From positions 1,674,001-1,738,000 of the forward strand of contig NZ_JBHWAB010000001.1 in the NCBI RefSeq assembly GCF_042688525.2: 64,000 bases of DNA, given 5' to 3'. The notes beneath the pieces were generated by a model. It worked only from the letters and a program-made list of their open reading frames with translations, searched no databases and was not told where the DNA came from. This DNA is from Haloimpatiens sp042688525. GTDB taxonomy: Bacteria > Bacillota > Clostridia > Clostridiales > Clostridiaceae. Positions 8,877 through 18,281 of this stretch are shown here, one piece after another. Both the position numbers and the translations under genes were made by a program. Position 1 is the stretch's first letter. Each line of letters opens with the position of its first letter.

Positions 8877-9332
8877 ATGAAAAATAAAATATTCTTTGAA
8901 CAATATGATGGAAGAATAATAGGCTTTGATTCAGTAAATGTAGACAAGTTATATAATTGTTTTGGTCTTTATAGAAAAAATGAAGAAGGAGAACTTGAGC
9001 GAATAGAAGATGGTTGTGATAGTGATTATTATACAGAAGATGAAATAATAGATGGACAAGTTCTAAATGAAGATGGCACTAAAACAGAATTAAATAGATT
9101 TGAAAAACAGCATATAATTTATAGAGCAACAGCAGGTTCAAATGTTTTTTTGTTTGAATATGGACAAGTAAGTGATGTCCGTACTGACTTAAAGAAAGAA
9201 TGTGAAAATGTATGGATAGATAATAATGGTCAAAGCTATATAGATATATCAAAATCACTGAATTATACTATAATATTAAAGAAAGAAAATGAAATGACGG
9301 ATGAAGAGTGGAAAAAGATAATTAAGATATAA
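8877..9332 (+). CDS. Small acidic protein of unknown function
   Basis: 151 residues with an AGAAGGAGA ribosome site, 19 bases after the previous gene. It is acidic in its first half (EEGELERIEDGCDSDYYTED region). The second half looks like a small mixed alpha/beta domain. No family is recognised. It is the last gene before a long hairpin terminator, so the three genes at 7105-9332 probably form one transcript. Confidence 0.5.
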   Translation: MKNKIFFEQYDGRIIGFDSVNVDKLYNCFGLYRKNEEGELERIEDGCDSDYYTEDEIIDGQVLNEDGTKTELNRFEKQHIIYRATAGSNVFLFEYGQVSDVRTDLKKECENVWIDNNGQSYIDISKSLNYTIILKKENEMTDEEWKKIIKI

Positions 9333-9354
9333 ATGAAAAGTTAATAGAATAAAT

Positions 9355-9422
9355 AAAAGACATTTTACTCAAAGTAAATAAAAGATATATTTATTTGCTT
9401 ATAGAATAAAGTGTCTTTTTTG
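9355..9422 (+). terminator. Nested long-hairpin terminator
   Basis: AAAAGACATTTTA pairs with TAAAGTGTCTTTT across a loop that itself contains an inner stem (AGTAAATAAA/TTTATTTGCT). A T-run follows. Confidence 0.65.
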
Positions 9423-9524
9423 TTGATTATTAGGAAAAAAATACTTACTTTGTCTATAAGATATATTATAATTAATATATAGCAATTTGTGTGTTATGCA
9501 AGTAAAGTATTGGAGATGATATTA

Positions 9525-12452
9525 GTGAGTTATTTTGAAGCTAATTATGACTCAGTTAGATACCCATATGAAACAGAATATAAAAAAGGGTTAAGAAAAT
9601 CACAGATTGGAGCTATACATGCAATAGCTTCACATTTTACGACAAGTGAAACTCCAGCAATTATTACAATGCCTACTGGTTCGGGAAAAACCGCAATATT
9701 AATTTTGTCAGCATTTATATTAAGAGCTAACAGGGTGTTGGTTCTTACTCCAAGTAGGTTAGTTAGAAAGCAAATAAAGGACGACTTTAGTTTATTGAAA
9801 ACATTATTAGATATAAATGCTTTAGTAGATATACATGAGAAACCGAAAGTATATGAATTATGTAATAAAATAACATCACAAGAACAGTGGGAGAAATTAA
9901 GAGAATATGATGTTGTAGTTGCTACTCCTATGAGTATTAGTCCTGTTATAGAAGGTATACCTAATCCCCCATATGACTTGTTTGATTTAATTCTCTTTGA
10001 CGAAGCGCATCACAGTCCAGCAGATACTTGGAATAAATTAACTCAGATATTTTCAAAAGCTCTTAAGATATTATTTACAGCAACGCCTTATAGAAGGGAT
10101 AAAAAGGAAATTAAGGGTAAATTTATATATAACTATTCTATTTCAGATGCGTTTAACGATGGGGTTTTTGGAAAAATAGAGTATATTCCAGTAACTTCTG
10201 AAAGTGAAAATGCTGATATTTCCATAGCTAAAAAGGCAGAAGAAATTTTTAGTCAAGATAAGATAAATGGATTTAAACATTACATAATGGTACGAACTGA
10301 TACAAATAAGAGAGCCGATGAATTGGTTGAAATATATAGAAAAAATACAAACTTAAAGTTAGAATTAATAAATAGCAAGCATTCGTACAAGCATATAAAA
10401 GAAGTAATTAATATGTTGTATAAAGGTGAAGTGGACGGTGTCATTTGTGTTAATATGCTTGGTGAAGGATTTAACTTTCCTAATTTAAAAATAGCGGCTA
10501 TTCATTCGCCACATAAATCTCTTGAAGTAACATTACAGTTTATTGGTAGATTTGCAAGAACAAATGCATCAGATATTGGTGTAGCGAAATTTATTGCGCT
10601 ACCATCAGAGATTGAGATTGAATGTGAAAAATTGTTTGAAGAAGGTGCTGTATGGCAAGATATAATAACTAATTTAAGTGAAAATAAAGTAAATGAAGAA
10701 ATTGAGCTTAGAGAAACAATCGATACATTTAAATGTATTCTTAATAAAGATGATGAGACGAAAGATTTGTCATTGCTATCATTAACACCATTTACTCATG
10801 TTAGGATATATTCTATAGATGATTTTAAAATAAATAGTGAAATAGATTTTGGAAAAAATATAGTTGTAGTAAACAAGCATGTAAGTGAAGAGCATTCAAC
10901 TGTAGTTTTATTAACCAAAGAAATTAAAAATCCAAAATGGACAAATTTGAATATGTTTCAAAAAATTCAATATGATTTGTTTGTAATTTATTATGATAGA
11001 GCAAATAAGTTACTATTTATAAATGCAACTATAAAAACAGAGGAAATTTATAAAACTATTGCTGAGGCATATACTAAGTCTATTCCTAAACGATTACCTA
11101 TAAGTAAAATTAATAAGGTTTTAGCTAATTTAAAAAATACTGAATTTTTTAACATTGGAATGCGAAATGGTGTTCAATCAAGCAATACAGAATCGTATAG
11201 AATTATAAGTGGTTCAAATGCACAAAAGGCAATAAGGAAGACTGATGGAAGAATATATCATAGGGGACATTGTTTTGGTAAAGGAATTGGTGAGAATGGA
11301 GAAATAACAGTTGGGTATAGTAGTGGTTCTAAAGTATGGAGTAATAGTTATTTATCAATACCTATGTTTTTAAAATGGTGTAAATATATTGCTTCAAAGA
11401 TAAACAGTAAAGTTGTGGTAAAAACTAATTCAGCTTTAGATTTTTTACCTATTAGTGAAGAAGTAACTTCCTTTCCAAAGGGAACTGTTATATCTGCTGA
11501 TTGGAATAAAGAAACTTATATTAAGCCCCCTATTATTAAATGTAAAAATGATATTGAAAATTTACCACATATTCAATTATTAGATACAGAATTAGAAATA
11601 ATAAGCTCAACTAATGAATTATTAGTAATTGCATTAAAGCATAAATATTTTAAATTTAAAATAAAATTTTCTCTTAATGATACAAAGTACTTTGCATGTA
11701 GTGATGAAAATATTAATAATTTTTATATAGTTAAAATGTTTGATGAAATTACTTTACTTCAATATTTAAATGAAAATCCATTAACTTTATACTTTAATGA
11801 TTTTTCATCATTAGTTGGAAATGAATATTATAGAAAAAATTATGTTGAACCAATACTAATAAACCAAGATATTTTAGAAACTATAAATTGGTTAGATAAA
11901 GGAGTAGATATAACAAAAGAGTTTGGAAAGGTAGCAACTGGAAAACAGTCTATACAAGAATATCTTAATTTATATTTAATAGAAAAAGATTTGAATTTTA
12001 TTTATTATGACCATGGAACAGGAGAAATTGCAGATTTTATAACAGCAAAAATTTATGAAACACATATTACTATACAATTGTATCATTGCAAAGGAGCAGG
12101 TGGAAAAAGTCCTGGTGATAGAGTAGGCGATGTTTATGAGGTATGTGGTCAAGTTGTTAAATCTACTTTATGGACTGAATTAAAAAGATTAAAAAGTAAG
12201 TTAAGGGATAGAATGAAGAGTCATGATGATTCAAATGATAATCCAGGAAACTACAAAAGAGATTCATATGAAAAGTTTTTAGAAATAATAAACTTAGGTG
12301 AAACTATGGCAATTTATTTTGAAATAGTTTTAGTTCAACCAGGTATTTCAAAATTAGGCATGTCTGAAAAAATATCAAGTGTAATTGCTTCGGCTGATGA
12401 TTTTTGTATAAATCAAGGGTATGAACATATAAAAGTTCTTTGCTCTCCTTAA
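9525..12452 (+). CDS. SF2 DEAD/DEAH helicase with possible C-terminal nuclease-like domain
   Basis: The GTG at 9525 has GGAG upstream and is preferred over the GTG at 9489. About 975 residues. Helicase motifs in order: Walker A MPTGSGKT, LFDEAHH, FTATPYRRD, and the motif V/VI region GEGFNFPNLK...QFIGRFAR, as in the ResIII-type SF2 group. Around residues 820-860 there is DHGTGEIADFI followed by QLYHCKG. This resembles a PD-(D/E)XK core in which the usual acidic residue before Lys is His (HxK), so catalysis is uncertain. Such stand-alone helicase-nuclease proteins are common in defence islands. It may pair with the helical protein downstream, but a terminator-like hairpin lies between them. Confidence 0.7.
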   Translation: MSYFEANYDSVRYPYETEYKKGLRKSQIGAIHAIASHFTTSETPAIITMPTGSGKTAILILSAFILRANRVLVLTPSRLVRKQIKDDFSLLKTLLDINALVDIHEKPKVYELCNKITSQEQWEKLREYDVVVATPMSISPVIEGIPNPPYDLFDLILFDEAHHSPADTWNKLTQIFSKALKILFTATPYRRDKKEIKGKFIYNYSISDAFNDGVFGKIEYIPVTSESENADISIAKKAEEIFSQDKINGFKHYIMVRTDTNKRADELVEIYRKNTNLKLELINSKHSYKHIKEVINMLYKGEVDGVICVNMLGEGFNFPNLKIAAIHSPHKSLEVTLQFIGRFARTNASDIGVAKFIALPSEIEIECEKLFEEGAVWQDIITNLSENKVNEEIELRETIDTFKCILNKDDETKDLSLLSLTPFTHVRIYSIDDFKINSEIDFGKNIVVVNKHVSEEHSTVVLLTKEIKNPKWTNLNMFQKIQYDLFVIYYDRANKLLFINATIKTEEIYKTIAEAYTKSIPKRLPISKINKVLANLKNTEFFNIGMRNGVQSSNTESYRIISGSNAQKAIRKTDGRIYHRGHCFGKGIGENGEITVGYSSGSKVWSNSYLSIPMFLKWCKYIASKINSKVVVKTNSALDFLPISEEVTSFPKGTVISADWNKETYIKPPIIKCKNDIENLPHIQLLDTELEIISSTNELLVIALKHKYFKFKIKFSLNDTKYFACSDENINNFYIVKMFDEITLLQYLNENPLTLYFNDFSSLVGNEYYRKNYVEPILINQDILETINWLDKGVDITKEFGKVATGKQSIQEYLNLYLIEKDLNFIYYDHGTGEIADFITAKIYETHITIQLYHCKGAGGKSPGDRVGDVYEVCGQVVKSTLWTELKRLKSKLRDRMKSHDDSNDNPGNYKRDSYEKFLEIINLGETMAIYFEIVLVQPGISKLGMSEKISSVIASADDFCINQGYEHIKVLCSP

Positions 12453-12524
12453 TGAAATAAAGAAGTAAGTATAATATTAAAAAAAATAATGCTATAATTT
12501 ATTTAATAAACTTTAAATAAAAAT

Positions 12525-12590
12525 GTTTTGGTAGCTGGTGTTACTTATAAAAAAATATAAGTAATTGCTTAAAGTACCAAAACTTTTTTT
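12525..12590 (+). terminator. Nested inverted repeat with T-run
   Basis: Outer arms GTTTTGGTA (12525) and TACCAAAAC (12575) enclose inner arms TTACTTATA and TATAAGTAA, and seven T follow. It works as a terminator for the helicase gene on sequence grounds. A short structured RNA is also possible because a TATAAT lies at about 12492. Confidence 0.6.
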
Positions 12591-12725
12591 GTTTTACTAA
12601 AGCAATTCTTAGATAAAATTTTCAACTATATAAATTTCAAATTTAATATTTCGAGAGATGAAATCATTAAATCCATTGATATATAAGGTCTTAAAAGAAA
12701 AATAGTCAAGTATTATGAAAAGGAA

Positions 12726-14702
12726 TTGATTAATTTTACAAGAGATATGCTTCAATATTGTTCACCAAAAGAAATAAGTGAAAAAATTAAAGAAATAATA
12801 AATAGCAATGATGCAATTTATAGAAGATTAGCTATACATATTATAAGTTATCATTATGAAAAACTAAAAGATATCTTTTGGGGCTTAGAGAAAAATCCTT
12901 TAGAAGATTATGAATCTAAATATGAAATTTATAGATTATTAGAAGATAAATCTGAAATATTTAATAATAGTGAAATAGATAAAATTTTATATTGGATAGA
13001 AAATAAAACATACTTTATTCCAGAAAATTACAAGAATGATGAGGAAATGAAAAAAATAGGTATAGCATATAATAAAAAAGAATTTCTATATCCATTATTA
13101 AATTCAAAAAATGAGAAAGTAATTAGTTTATATAATAAATATAACAAAATAAATCCAACGCCAATAGAGCATCCCGAAGAAATGCATAAAGTTATAGTAA
13201 AAGATTTTAATTATATTAGTCCATTAAAAGTTCAAGATTTAGAAAAAATGACAATAGAACAAATATGTAAATTTTTAAATGAATTTAAAGAAAGTAACGA
13301 TTTTGAAGAACCTAGTGAAGAAGGTCTAGCAGAAACTTTTGAAAAGTATATAATAGATAATTTTTATGAAGTGGTAGAAGAACTAAATGATTATTTAGAC
13401 ATACCTGTTATATATCAAGATGCAATTATAAGCGGATTTAATAAAATAGATTTATTAGATAACAGCGTATATATTGAAAAAATACTAGATTTTTTAGAAA
13501 AGTTATCAGAAAAATTTTATATAAATTTAAAATCAGAAAATGATTATAGAAAATCCAGTTTAATATCATTAATAAGATTTATTGATAATCGTTTATTAGA
13601 AATAAATGATTTAGATAATGATAAAATTTCAAGGACAATTAAATATATTTTGATTAAAATACTTGAAAATGTAAAAGAAGATGTAGTTTGTAGTAATTAT
13701 GTTACAAGTGCACTTAATACGATAAGAGGAAGATGTTATATTGCATTAGTTAAATATTCTTTAAAAGTAGCTAAGTTTAAGTTTTTAAATGAAGAAATTA
13801 AATGGGAAAATGATGTAAAAGAATTGTTCACAAAAAATTTAGATAAAGAAAAAGAGTCATCTTTAAATTATTCAGCAGTTTTAGGAATGTATTTACCACA
13901 GTTAATGTATTTGGACAAGAAATGGGTAGTGCAAAATATAGATAGAATATTTGATGAAAAGTTAGAAAAATACTGGCAAGCTGCAATGGAGAGTTATTTA
14001 GGGTATAGTAGATTTTATTTAGATATATATATATTGATGAAAGAGCACAATCACTATGAAAAAGCTTTAAGAACTAATTTTAATGATAAGGGTATAAATG
14101 AAAGACTGATACAACATATATGTATTGCATATTTAAATGGAGAAGACTCATTAGGAAATAAGACAACACTGATAAGTAAATTATTAGATAAGAGCGAAAT
14201 TGAAAGTTTAGAATATATAGTAAGATTTATTTTAACAACAAAGGATGAATATATTAATACTAATATAAAAGTGAAAATAAAAGAATTATGGGGACAGCTT
14301 ATTCTAGTGTTAGAAAATAATTGCCAAAATGAAAAATCCCAAAAACTACTATTTAAGTTATGTCAATGGATTAACTTTGTAGATATTTTAGATGAGGATG
14401 TGGTTAAGTGGGTTAAAAAATATATTAAAAATTGTAGGTATAACTATGAAACATATTGGATTATAAAAGGATTATTAAAACATGCAACAAAAGAGCCTAA
14501 AAAAGTTGCTGATATTTATTTAGTAATGATTGAAAATGAAATATATCCTAGATATGAAAATGAAATAAGGATATTAGTAACAATGTTTTATAATAATGGT
14601 TTAAAAAAAGAAGCAAATGAAATTTGTAACTCTTATTTATCCAAAGGGATGAAATTTTTGCAGGATATATATTACAAATTTAATAAGGCAGATAAATTTT
14701 AG
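12726..14702 (+). CDS. Large helical protein, probably lacking its N-terminus
   Basis: 658 residues from a TTG that sits directly on AAAAGGAA, a poor start; the next start, ATG at 12747, has no ribosome site. Reading upstream in the same frame gives a stop at 12684, preceded by further protein-like sequence (residues such as FKFNISRDEIIKSID). The gene may therefore be a 5'-truncated or nonsense-broken remnant. The visible part is alpha-helical throughout. A conserved-looking block (RCYIALVKYSLKVAK, then GMYLPQLMYLDKKWV and YWQAAMESYLG) resembles the C-terminal helical arrays of large STAND-like or other bacterial NTPases, from memory. No P-loop remains. No function can be assigned. Confidence 0.45.
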   Translation: MINFTRDMLQYCSPKEISEKIKEIINSNDAIYRRLAIHIISYHYEKLKDIFWGLEKNPLEDYESKYEIYRLLEDKSEIFNNSEIDKILYWIENKTYFIPENYKNDEEMKKIGIAYNKKEFLYPLLNSKNEKVISLYNKYNKINPTPIEHPEEMHKVIVKDFNYISPLKVQDLEKMTIEQICKFLNEFKESNDFEEPSEEGLAETFEKYIIDNFYEVVEELNDYLDIPVIYQDAIISGFNKIDLLDNSVYIEKILDFLEKLSEKFYINLKSENDYRKSSLISLIRFIDNRLLEINDLDNDKISRTIKYILIKILENVKEDVVCSNYVTSALNTIRGRCYIALVKYSLKVAKFKFLNEEIKWENDVKELFTKNLDKEKESSLNYSAVLGMYLPQLMYLDKKWVVQNIDRIFDEKLEKYWQAAMESYLGYSRFYLDIYILMKEHNHYEKALRTNFNDKGINERLIQHICIAYLNGEDSLGNKTTLISKLLDKSEIESLEYIVRFILTTKDEYINTNIKVKIKELWGQLILVLENNCQNEKSQKLLFKLCQWINFVDILDEDVVKWVKKYIKNCRYNYETYWIIKGLLKHATKEPKKVADIYLVMIENEIYPRYENEIRILVTMFYNNGLKKEANEICNSYLSKGMKFLQDIYYKFNKADKF

Positions 14703-14770
14703 GAAAAAATAATTATAATATTTAAAAGTGTAGTATGTCTTAGTAAGGGTATATAAAATTTTAAGATAGT

Positions 14771-14819
14771 AAACTACCTATTAGGCTATGTGAAACAATA
14801 GCTTAATAGGTAGTTTTTT
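14771..14819. terminator. Strong terminator
   Basis: AAACTACCTATTA-GGCTA pairs with TAGC-TTAATAGGTAGTTT, followed by Ts. It closes the 12726 gene and overlaps the end of the minus-strand fragment. Confidence 0.75.
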
Positions 14820-15030
14820 GATTTGTTCTTCTTTTATTTCTAGCTGATTTTCTAGCATTTCTTATATTTTGGCAAGATTGAGAAGAACAGTATTTTTGCC
14901 TATTACCATTTTTTACACCCATTTTTCCACAAGCTTCACATACAAAGAGTGCTTTTTTAGTGTCTGTATTATCCAAAGCAAGCTCGATAATGCTTGTCTC
15001 GCAAAGATCCCCTGGGGTTGTTAACAAATT
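14803..15030 (-). pseudogene. C-terminal fragment of a zinc-finger protein
   Basis: The minus strand encodes a piece with VCEACGKMGVKNGNRQKYC followed by a basic tail (ARKSARNKRR). The Cys pattern C-x2-C-x(13)-C-x4-C resembles the short zinc fingers at the C-termini of some DNA-binding proteins (CGNR-like). Upstream the frame continues into sequence belonging to the opposite-strand pseudogene and has no plausible start, so only the tail of the gene remains. Confidence 0.4.
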
Positions 15031-15089
15031 GTGAACAAAAGAGAGTGCAAAATATAAAATAGGTATAATCATAAATATAAACTTTACTT

Positions 15090-15734
15090 GTGGTTGGAAA
15101 GCAAGTTGTAAATAAAGAAAATGGAAGAAGTGATTTAACTGCTTATGAAAAAGCATCCAGGATTTTAAATGATTTCCTTGAAAAAAATAATGCATTAAAA
15201 ACCTTTAATTCAAAACAAAGAATAATACTTATAGCATCATCTTTTGATAAGCAAACCCTATCAGCTGCAGCTTGGCTTATAGCTAATAATGTTGATATTA
15301 GTTGTTTTGAATTAAGTCCAATGAAAATAGGAGATAGTTATTTTATAGATATCAATAGAATACTACCTCCACCTGCTCTAGAAGATTTTTATGTTAAAGT
15401 AGATGATAAAAAACGATATACATATATGGCTAAGAAGAATACATCTATTACTAGAACTACACTTCCTGGTATGAATAAGTTATTTGAGTAGGAAATTATT
15501 AAAGCTGGAGATAGTGTGGTAATTAAGAACAGAGATAATTCAGAAGCTGTTGTTATTGACAGTAAATATGTTGACTTTAATGGTGAAAAACTTACATTTA
15601 ACAAATGGGGACAGAAAGTTAATGGTTGGTCTAGTATTAGAATTTATGATTGGGTTCTAATTAAGGGTAACGATAAAACTCTACATGAAATGAGACAAGA
15701 GAAAATGCTATCTCTTGAAAATGAAATAGAATAG
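15090..15734 (+). pseudogene. Broken nuclease-like gene with RAMA-type C-terminal domain
   Basis: One frame runs from about 15090 to 15734 with a single TAG at 15489. The reading (MNKLFE-stop-EIIKAGDSVVIKN) suggests a Trp codon TGG changed to TAG. The first half (QRIILIASSFDKQTLSAAAWL, then NVDISCFELSPMKIG and the Pro-rich RILPPPALEDF) looks like the middle of a family with an N-terminal PD-(D/E)XK-type domain. The last part (GEKLTFNKWGQKVNGWSSI) resembles the RAMA/DUF4357 type seen in restriction-linked proteins. The N-terminus is missing. The family call is from memory and moderate. Confidence 0.45.
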
Positions 15735-15749
15735 TAATGTGCATAAGAG

Positions 15750-15795
15750 AAAACCAGCAAATGGGCTAATTCAAGTCTATTTGTTGGTTTTATTT
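15750..15795. terminator. Bidirectional terminator
   Basis: AAAACCAGCAAAT-GGGCT pairs with AGTCT-ATTTGTTGGTTTT. It lies between the plus-strand pseudogene and the convergent beta-family gene. Confidence 0.7.
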
Positions 15796-15808
15796 ATAAT
15801 TACTTTCG

Positions 15809-16843
15809 TTATGGTAAATATTTATCCATAGTATAAATATAGTGCTTGATAGATATTTGTTTCCACTTACCTTGTGAACGAGCACTTTCGGAAGTATTCT
15901 TTAAAGTTAATATATGATTACAACCTGAACAATTAGAGTGATGTATAGGAGGATAATTATTCCAATATTTAGATGATATTAATTTGGGGATTATATGATT
16001 TTCAAATTCATCTAACTTATGAAATCTTCCTCTAAACCCTATAAATTTATTACTTTTATATGAATAATATATAAAACCAGGGCTAATTCTACCGCCAGAT
16101 GGGGGTAAAGCACTTTTAATTGTAGTATAGTCACCAAACCCATCAAATCCATAAGAGAGATAAATATCTCTAAGACTATTATCTATTGCTGAAATTGGGT
16201 GACCATCACTCATATTTTTATTAGTTAAATCTTCAGGTATAACAGAATTAATGATAAAAGTTGTTAAATTTTTTGATTCTTTAAGATTATTGATTTTATT
16301 ATACAAATCAGCAATGCTAAAGTCAGTGTGTTTTTTATGTTCTATGTCTAAGATAATAATATCTTCATTTTGAATAACACTTTTTATTTCTGATAATGCA
16401 TCATTAAAATGCTTTACTTTTAATCTAAAACCTAATTTGCTGAAATTATTTCTTAAGTAATATGCATCATGTTGAATTTCATTTTGAAGTTTATCATAAT
16501 TATTAGGATCGTAAGATATTATAGGAATAAAATTTTTCAAAGGTTTCAAAGAATCATAAAGATTTAATCTGTAATTAGGATTTTTGTTAATTTGTAAGAA
16601 AAATTCATTAATGGCTTCTTTACTCTTTTTATGAGATTTAAGGTTTAGAATATCAATCATAACGGTGGTATTCTTACCTAAAGTTTCTTGGAGCTCTTGT
16701 AATAAGGTTTTCTTTGAATTTGAACGTGATTTAGTTTGAACAATTTCTAATAATGGCAGTGTTTTGTTAGAAAGTGGGAGGGAACACAAAGCTTTTAAAG
16801 CATTTAGTTCTTCTTGCCTATTTTTTAAGACTGGTACATACAT
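15809..16843 (-). CDS. Beta family protein (T4 beta protein-like)
   Basis: 344 residues. The start is the ATG at 16843 with AAAGGTGAT just upstream; the GTG at 16852 lies inside that ribosome site. The N-terminus MYVPVLKNRQEELNALKAL is typical of the beta protein family (PF14350), named after a T4 protein and found in phages and defence islands. The middle predicts as an alpha/beta barrel-like region. The C-terminus has a Cys/His cluster (HHSNCSGCNHI) followed by WKQISIKHYI. Function is unknown. It is transcribed alone, divergent from the PLD fragment. Confidence 0.65.
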   Translation of the reverse strand: MYVPVLKNRQEELNALKALCSLPLSNKTLPLLEIVQTKSRSNSKKTLLQELQETLGKNTTVMIDILNLKSHKKSKEAINEFFLQINKNPNYRLNLYDSLKPLKNFIPIISYDPNNYDKLQNEIQHDAYYLRNNFSKLGFRLKVKHFNDALSEIKSVIQNEDIIILDIEHKKHTDFSIADLYNKINNLKESKNLTTFIINSVIPEDLTNKNMSDGHPISAIDNSLRDIYLSYGFDGFGDYTTIKSALPPSGGRISPGFIYYSYKSNKFIGFRGRFHKLDEFENHIIPKLISSKYWNNYPPIHHSNCSGCNHILTLKNTSESARSQGKWKQISIKHYIYTMDKYLP

Positions 16844-17104
16844 AAAAATCACCTTTATATAATTTTTTATACACTATTAAAGTATATTTATTATTTAATA
16901 AATATATGATTAATATGGATAAGTTATTTAATAGTAGTAATTAATGTTCATTGTAAAATTTTATATAGAGTTGTAATTTACTAAATTTATATTAAACAAT
17001 TTGATTATAAACATGAGAATAGTAAGAGAATGCTTAAAAAATTATTAATATTTTCATTGTAACAAAAATATAATATAATGTTATTACTAAGTTGAAGGTG
17101 GATA

Positions 17105-17512
17105 ATGGGATTAGTAGCTTGGATAAAATCTAAACTATTATTAAGAAAAAAGAGTAATGAAGAAGAAATGTTACAAGAACTAAGAAAAGAAATTAATAAT
17201 TTAAAAGAGGAAAATAGAGCATTAAAAGAAAAAATTATAGTATTTCCTAAAAGAAATAATGAAGAAATACCCATAAAGTTTTTTGATGAAAATATAGAAG
17301 AGGTAATAATAAAAAATATACGTGAAACTAAAAAAGAGATTTACGTTGCAATGGCATGGTTTACTTCAAAAACATTAATGGATGAACTGAATAATCTTAA
17401 AAGAAGAGGAATAGATGTTAAAGTAATGATTAGCGATGCAAAGGAAAATAATTATATAAAAAATTTTAACAAACATAATGATGGATTCTGTAAATCTGTT
17501 AAATATGTGTAA
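17105..17512 (+). pseudogene. Truncated phospholipase D-like nuclease gene
   Basis: 135 residues: a short coiled-coil (LRKEINNLKEENRALKEKI) followed by IKFFDENIEEVIIKNI and IYVAMAWFTSKTLMDEL, as at the N-terminus of small single-HKD PLD-like proteins. The HKD catalytic motif, expected some 40 residues later, is missing. The frame ends in unrelated sequence (GFCKSVKYV). A deletion seems to have joined the gene to phage remnants immediately downstream. It is unlikely to be active. Confidence 0.55.
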
Positions 17513-17556
17513 TATGGTAGTTTAATTAACCCTCGGAGAAATCCCAGGGTTTTTAA

Positions 17557-17637
17557 GAATAGTAGGATTTACAGGAACTCCAGCACCAAATGGACTTAAT
17601 CTTCAAGGTGGAGGAAATATAATAGTGTGGTTTGGAC
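17557..17637 (+). pseudogene. Remnant of phage SNF2-type helicase
   Basis: In one frame the segment reads RIVGFTGTPAPNGL joined directly to NLQGGGNIIVWFGL. In phage SNF2-like helicases these two motifs (III and V/VI) lie over 100 residues apart, so an internal deletion has fused them. A small AACCC/GGGTT hairpin lies just upstream. Confidence 0.5.
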
Positions 17638-18037
17638 TTATAATGAGTTATCACAGTTATATTATTTGAATAGAGAGATTGAAGAAATACAAAAAAGGAT
17701 AGATGAACTTGAAACGGCTGCAACTTCATGTACAGCAAGGTTAACAGGAAGGCCTCATGCTAGTGGTGTGTCAGATAAAATAGGAAAATATACAGCAGAG
17801 ATTGTGGATCTTAAGAGTTTATTAGATTTAAATCTTAAAAAATGTTTTTATGAACTTAATAGATTAAATAGATATATAAATAGTATAGATAATAGTGAGA
17901 TGAGATTAATACTAAGTTTAAGGTATATTAATGGATTAGGATGGGAACAAGTTGCAGCAAGCATAAGTCCATATGCATCAGGAGATAGTGTAAGAAAAGC
18001 ACATGATAGATTTTTAAGGAGAAATAAGACAAGCTAA
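17627..18037 (+). CDS. Phage sigma-like/ArpU-type regulator
   Basis: 136 residues from a GTG with GGAGG 12 bases upstream; the first codons overlap the helicase remnant. The body starts TYNELSQLYYLNREIEEIQ and ends with a sigma region 4-like helix-turn-helix (RLILSLRYINGLGWEQVAA, then DSVRKAHDRFLRR). Phages of clostridia carry this gene between the SNF2 helicase and the terminase genes, where it acts in late transcription. Here it is a survivor of a deleted prophage. The native start may be lost. Confidence 0.6.
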   Translation: MVWTYNELSQLYYLNREIEEIQKRIDELETAATSCTARLTGRPHASGVSDKIGKYTAEIVDLKSLLDLNLKKCFYELNRLNRYINSIDNSEMRLILSLRYINGLGWEQVAASISPYASGDSVRKAHDRFLRRNKTS

Positions 18038-18096
18038 TTTTTAAAGCCGTCGAATTCGAACAGTTTAGAAAATAGAATTAAAAAAACAAATGATAT

Positions 18097-18130
18097 GAGC
18101 TCTCTGAAAGAAATTTCTTAGAGCTCTTTT
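18097..18130 (+). terminator. Terminator after phage regulator
   Basis: GAGCTCTCTGAAA pairs with TTTCTTAGAGCTC, followed by TTTT. Confidence 0.7.
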
Positions 18131-18281
18131 AGTATAAAAAATAATTGGCGGTTTTAAAAAATATATAAAATTAGTGATACGTAAATGAAAAATAAAGTGT
18201 GTCAATTGATACAAAGATATTGCGTAATATGTATATTTAGTATATAATTGAACTATAATATTATTAAGGAGAGATTATAAA

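Noticed and set aside
14803..15195. A full 130-residue minus-strand gene
   Set aside because: Only the last 70 residues look like protein; the first 60 are the antisense of the RAMA-type pseudogene.
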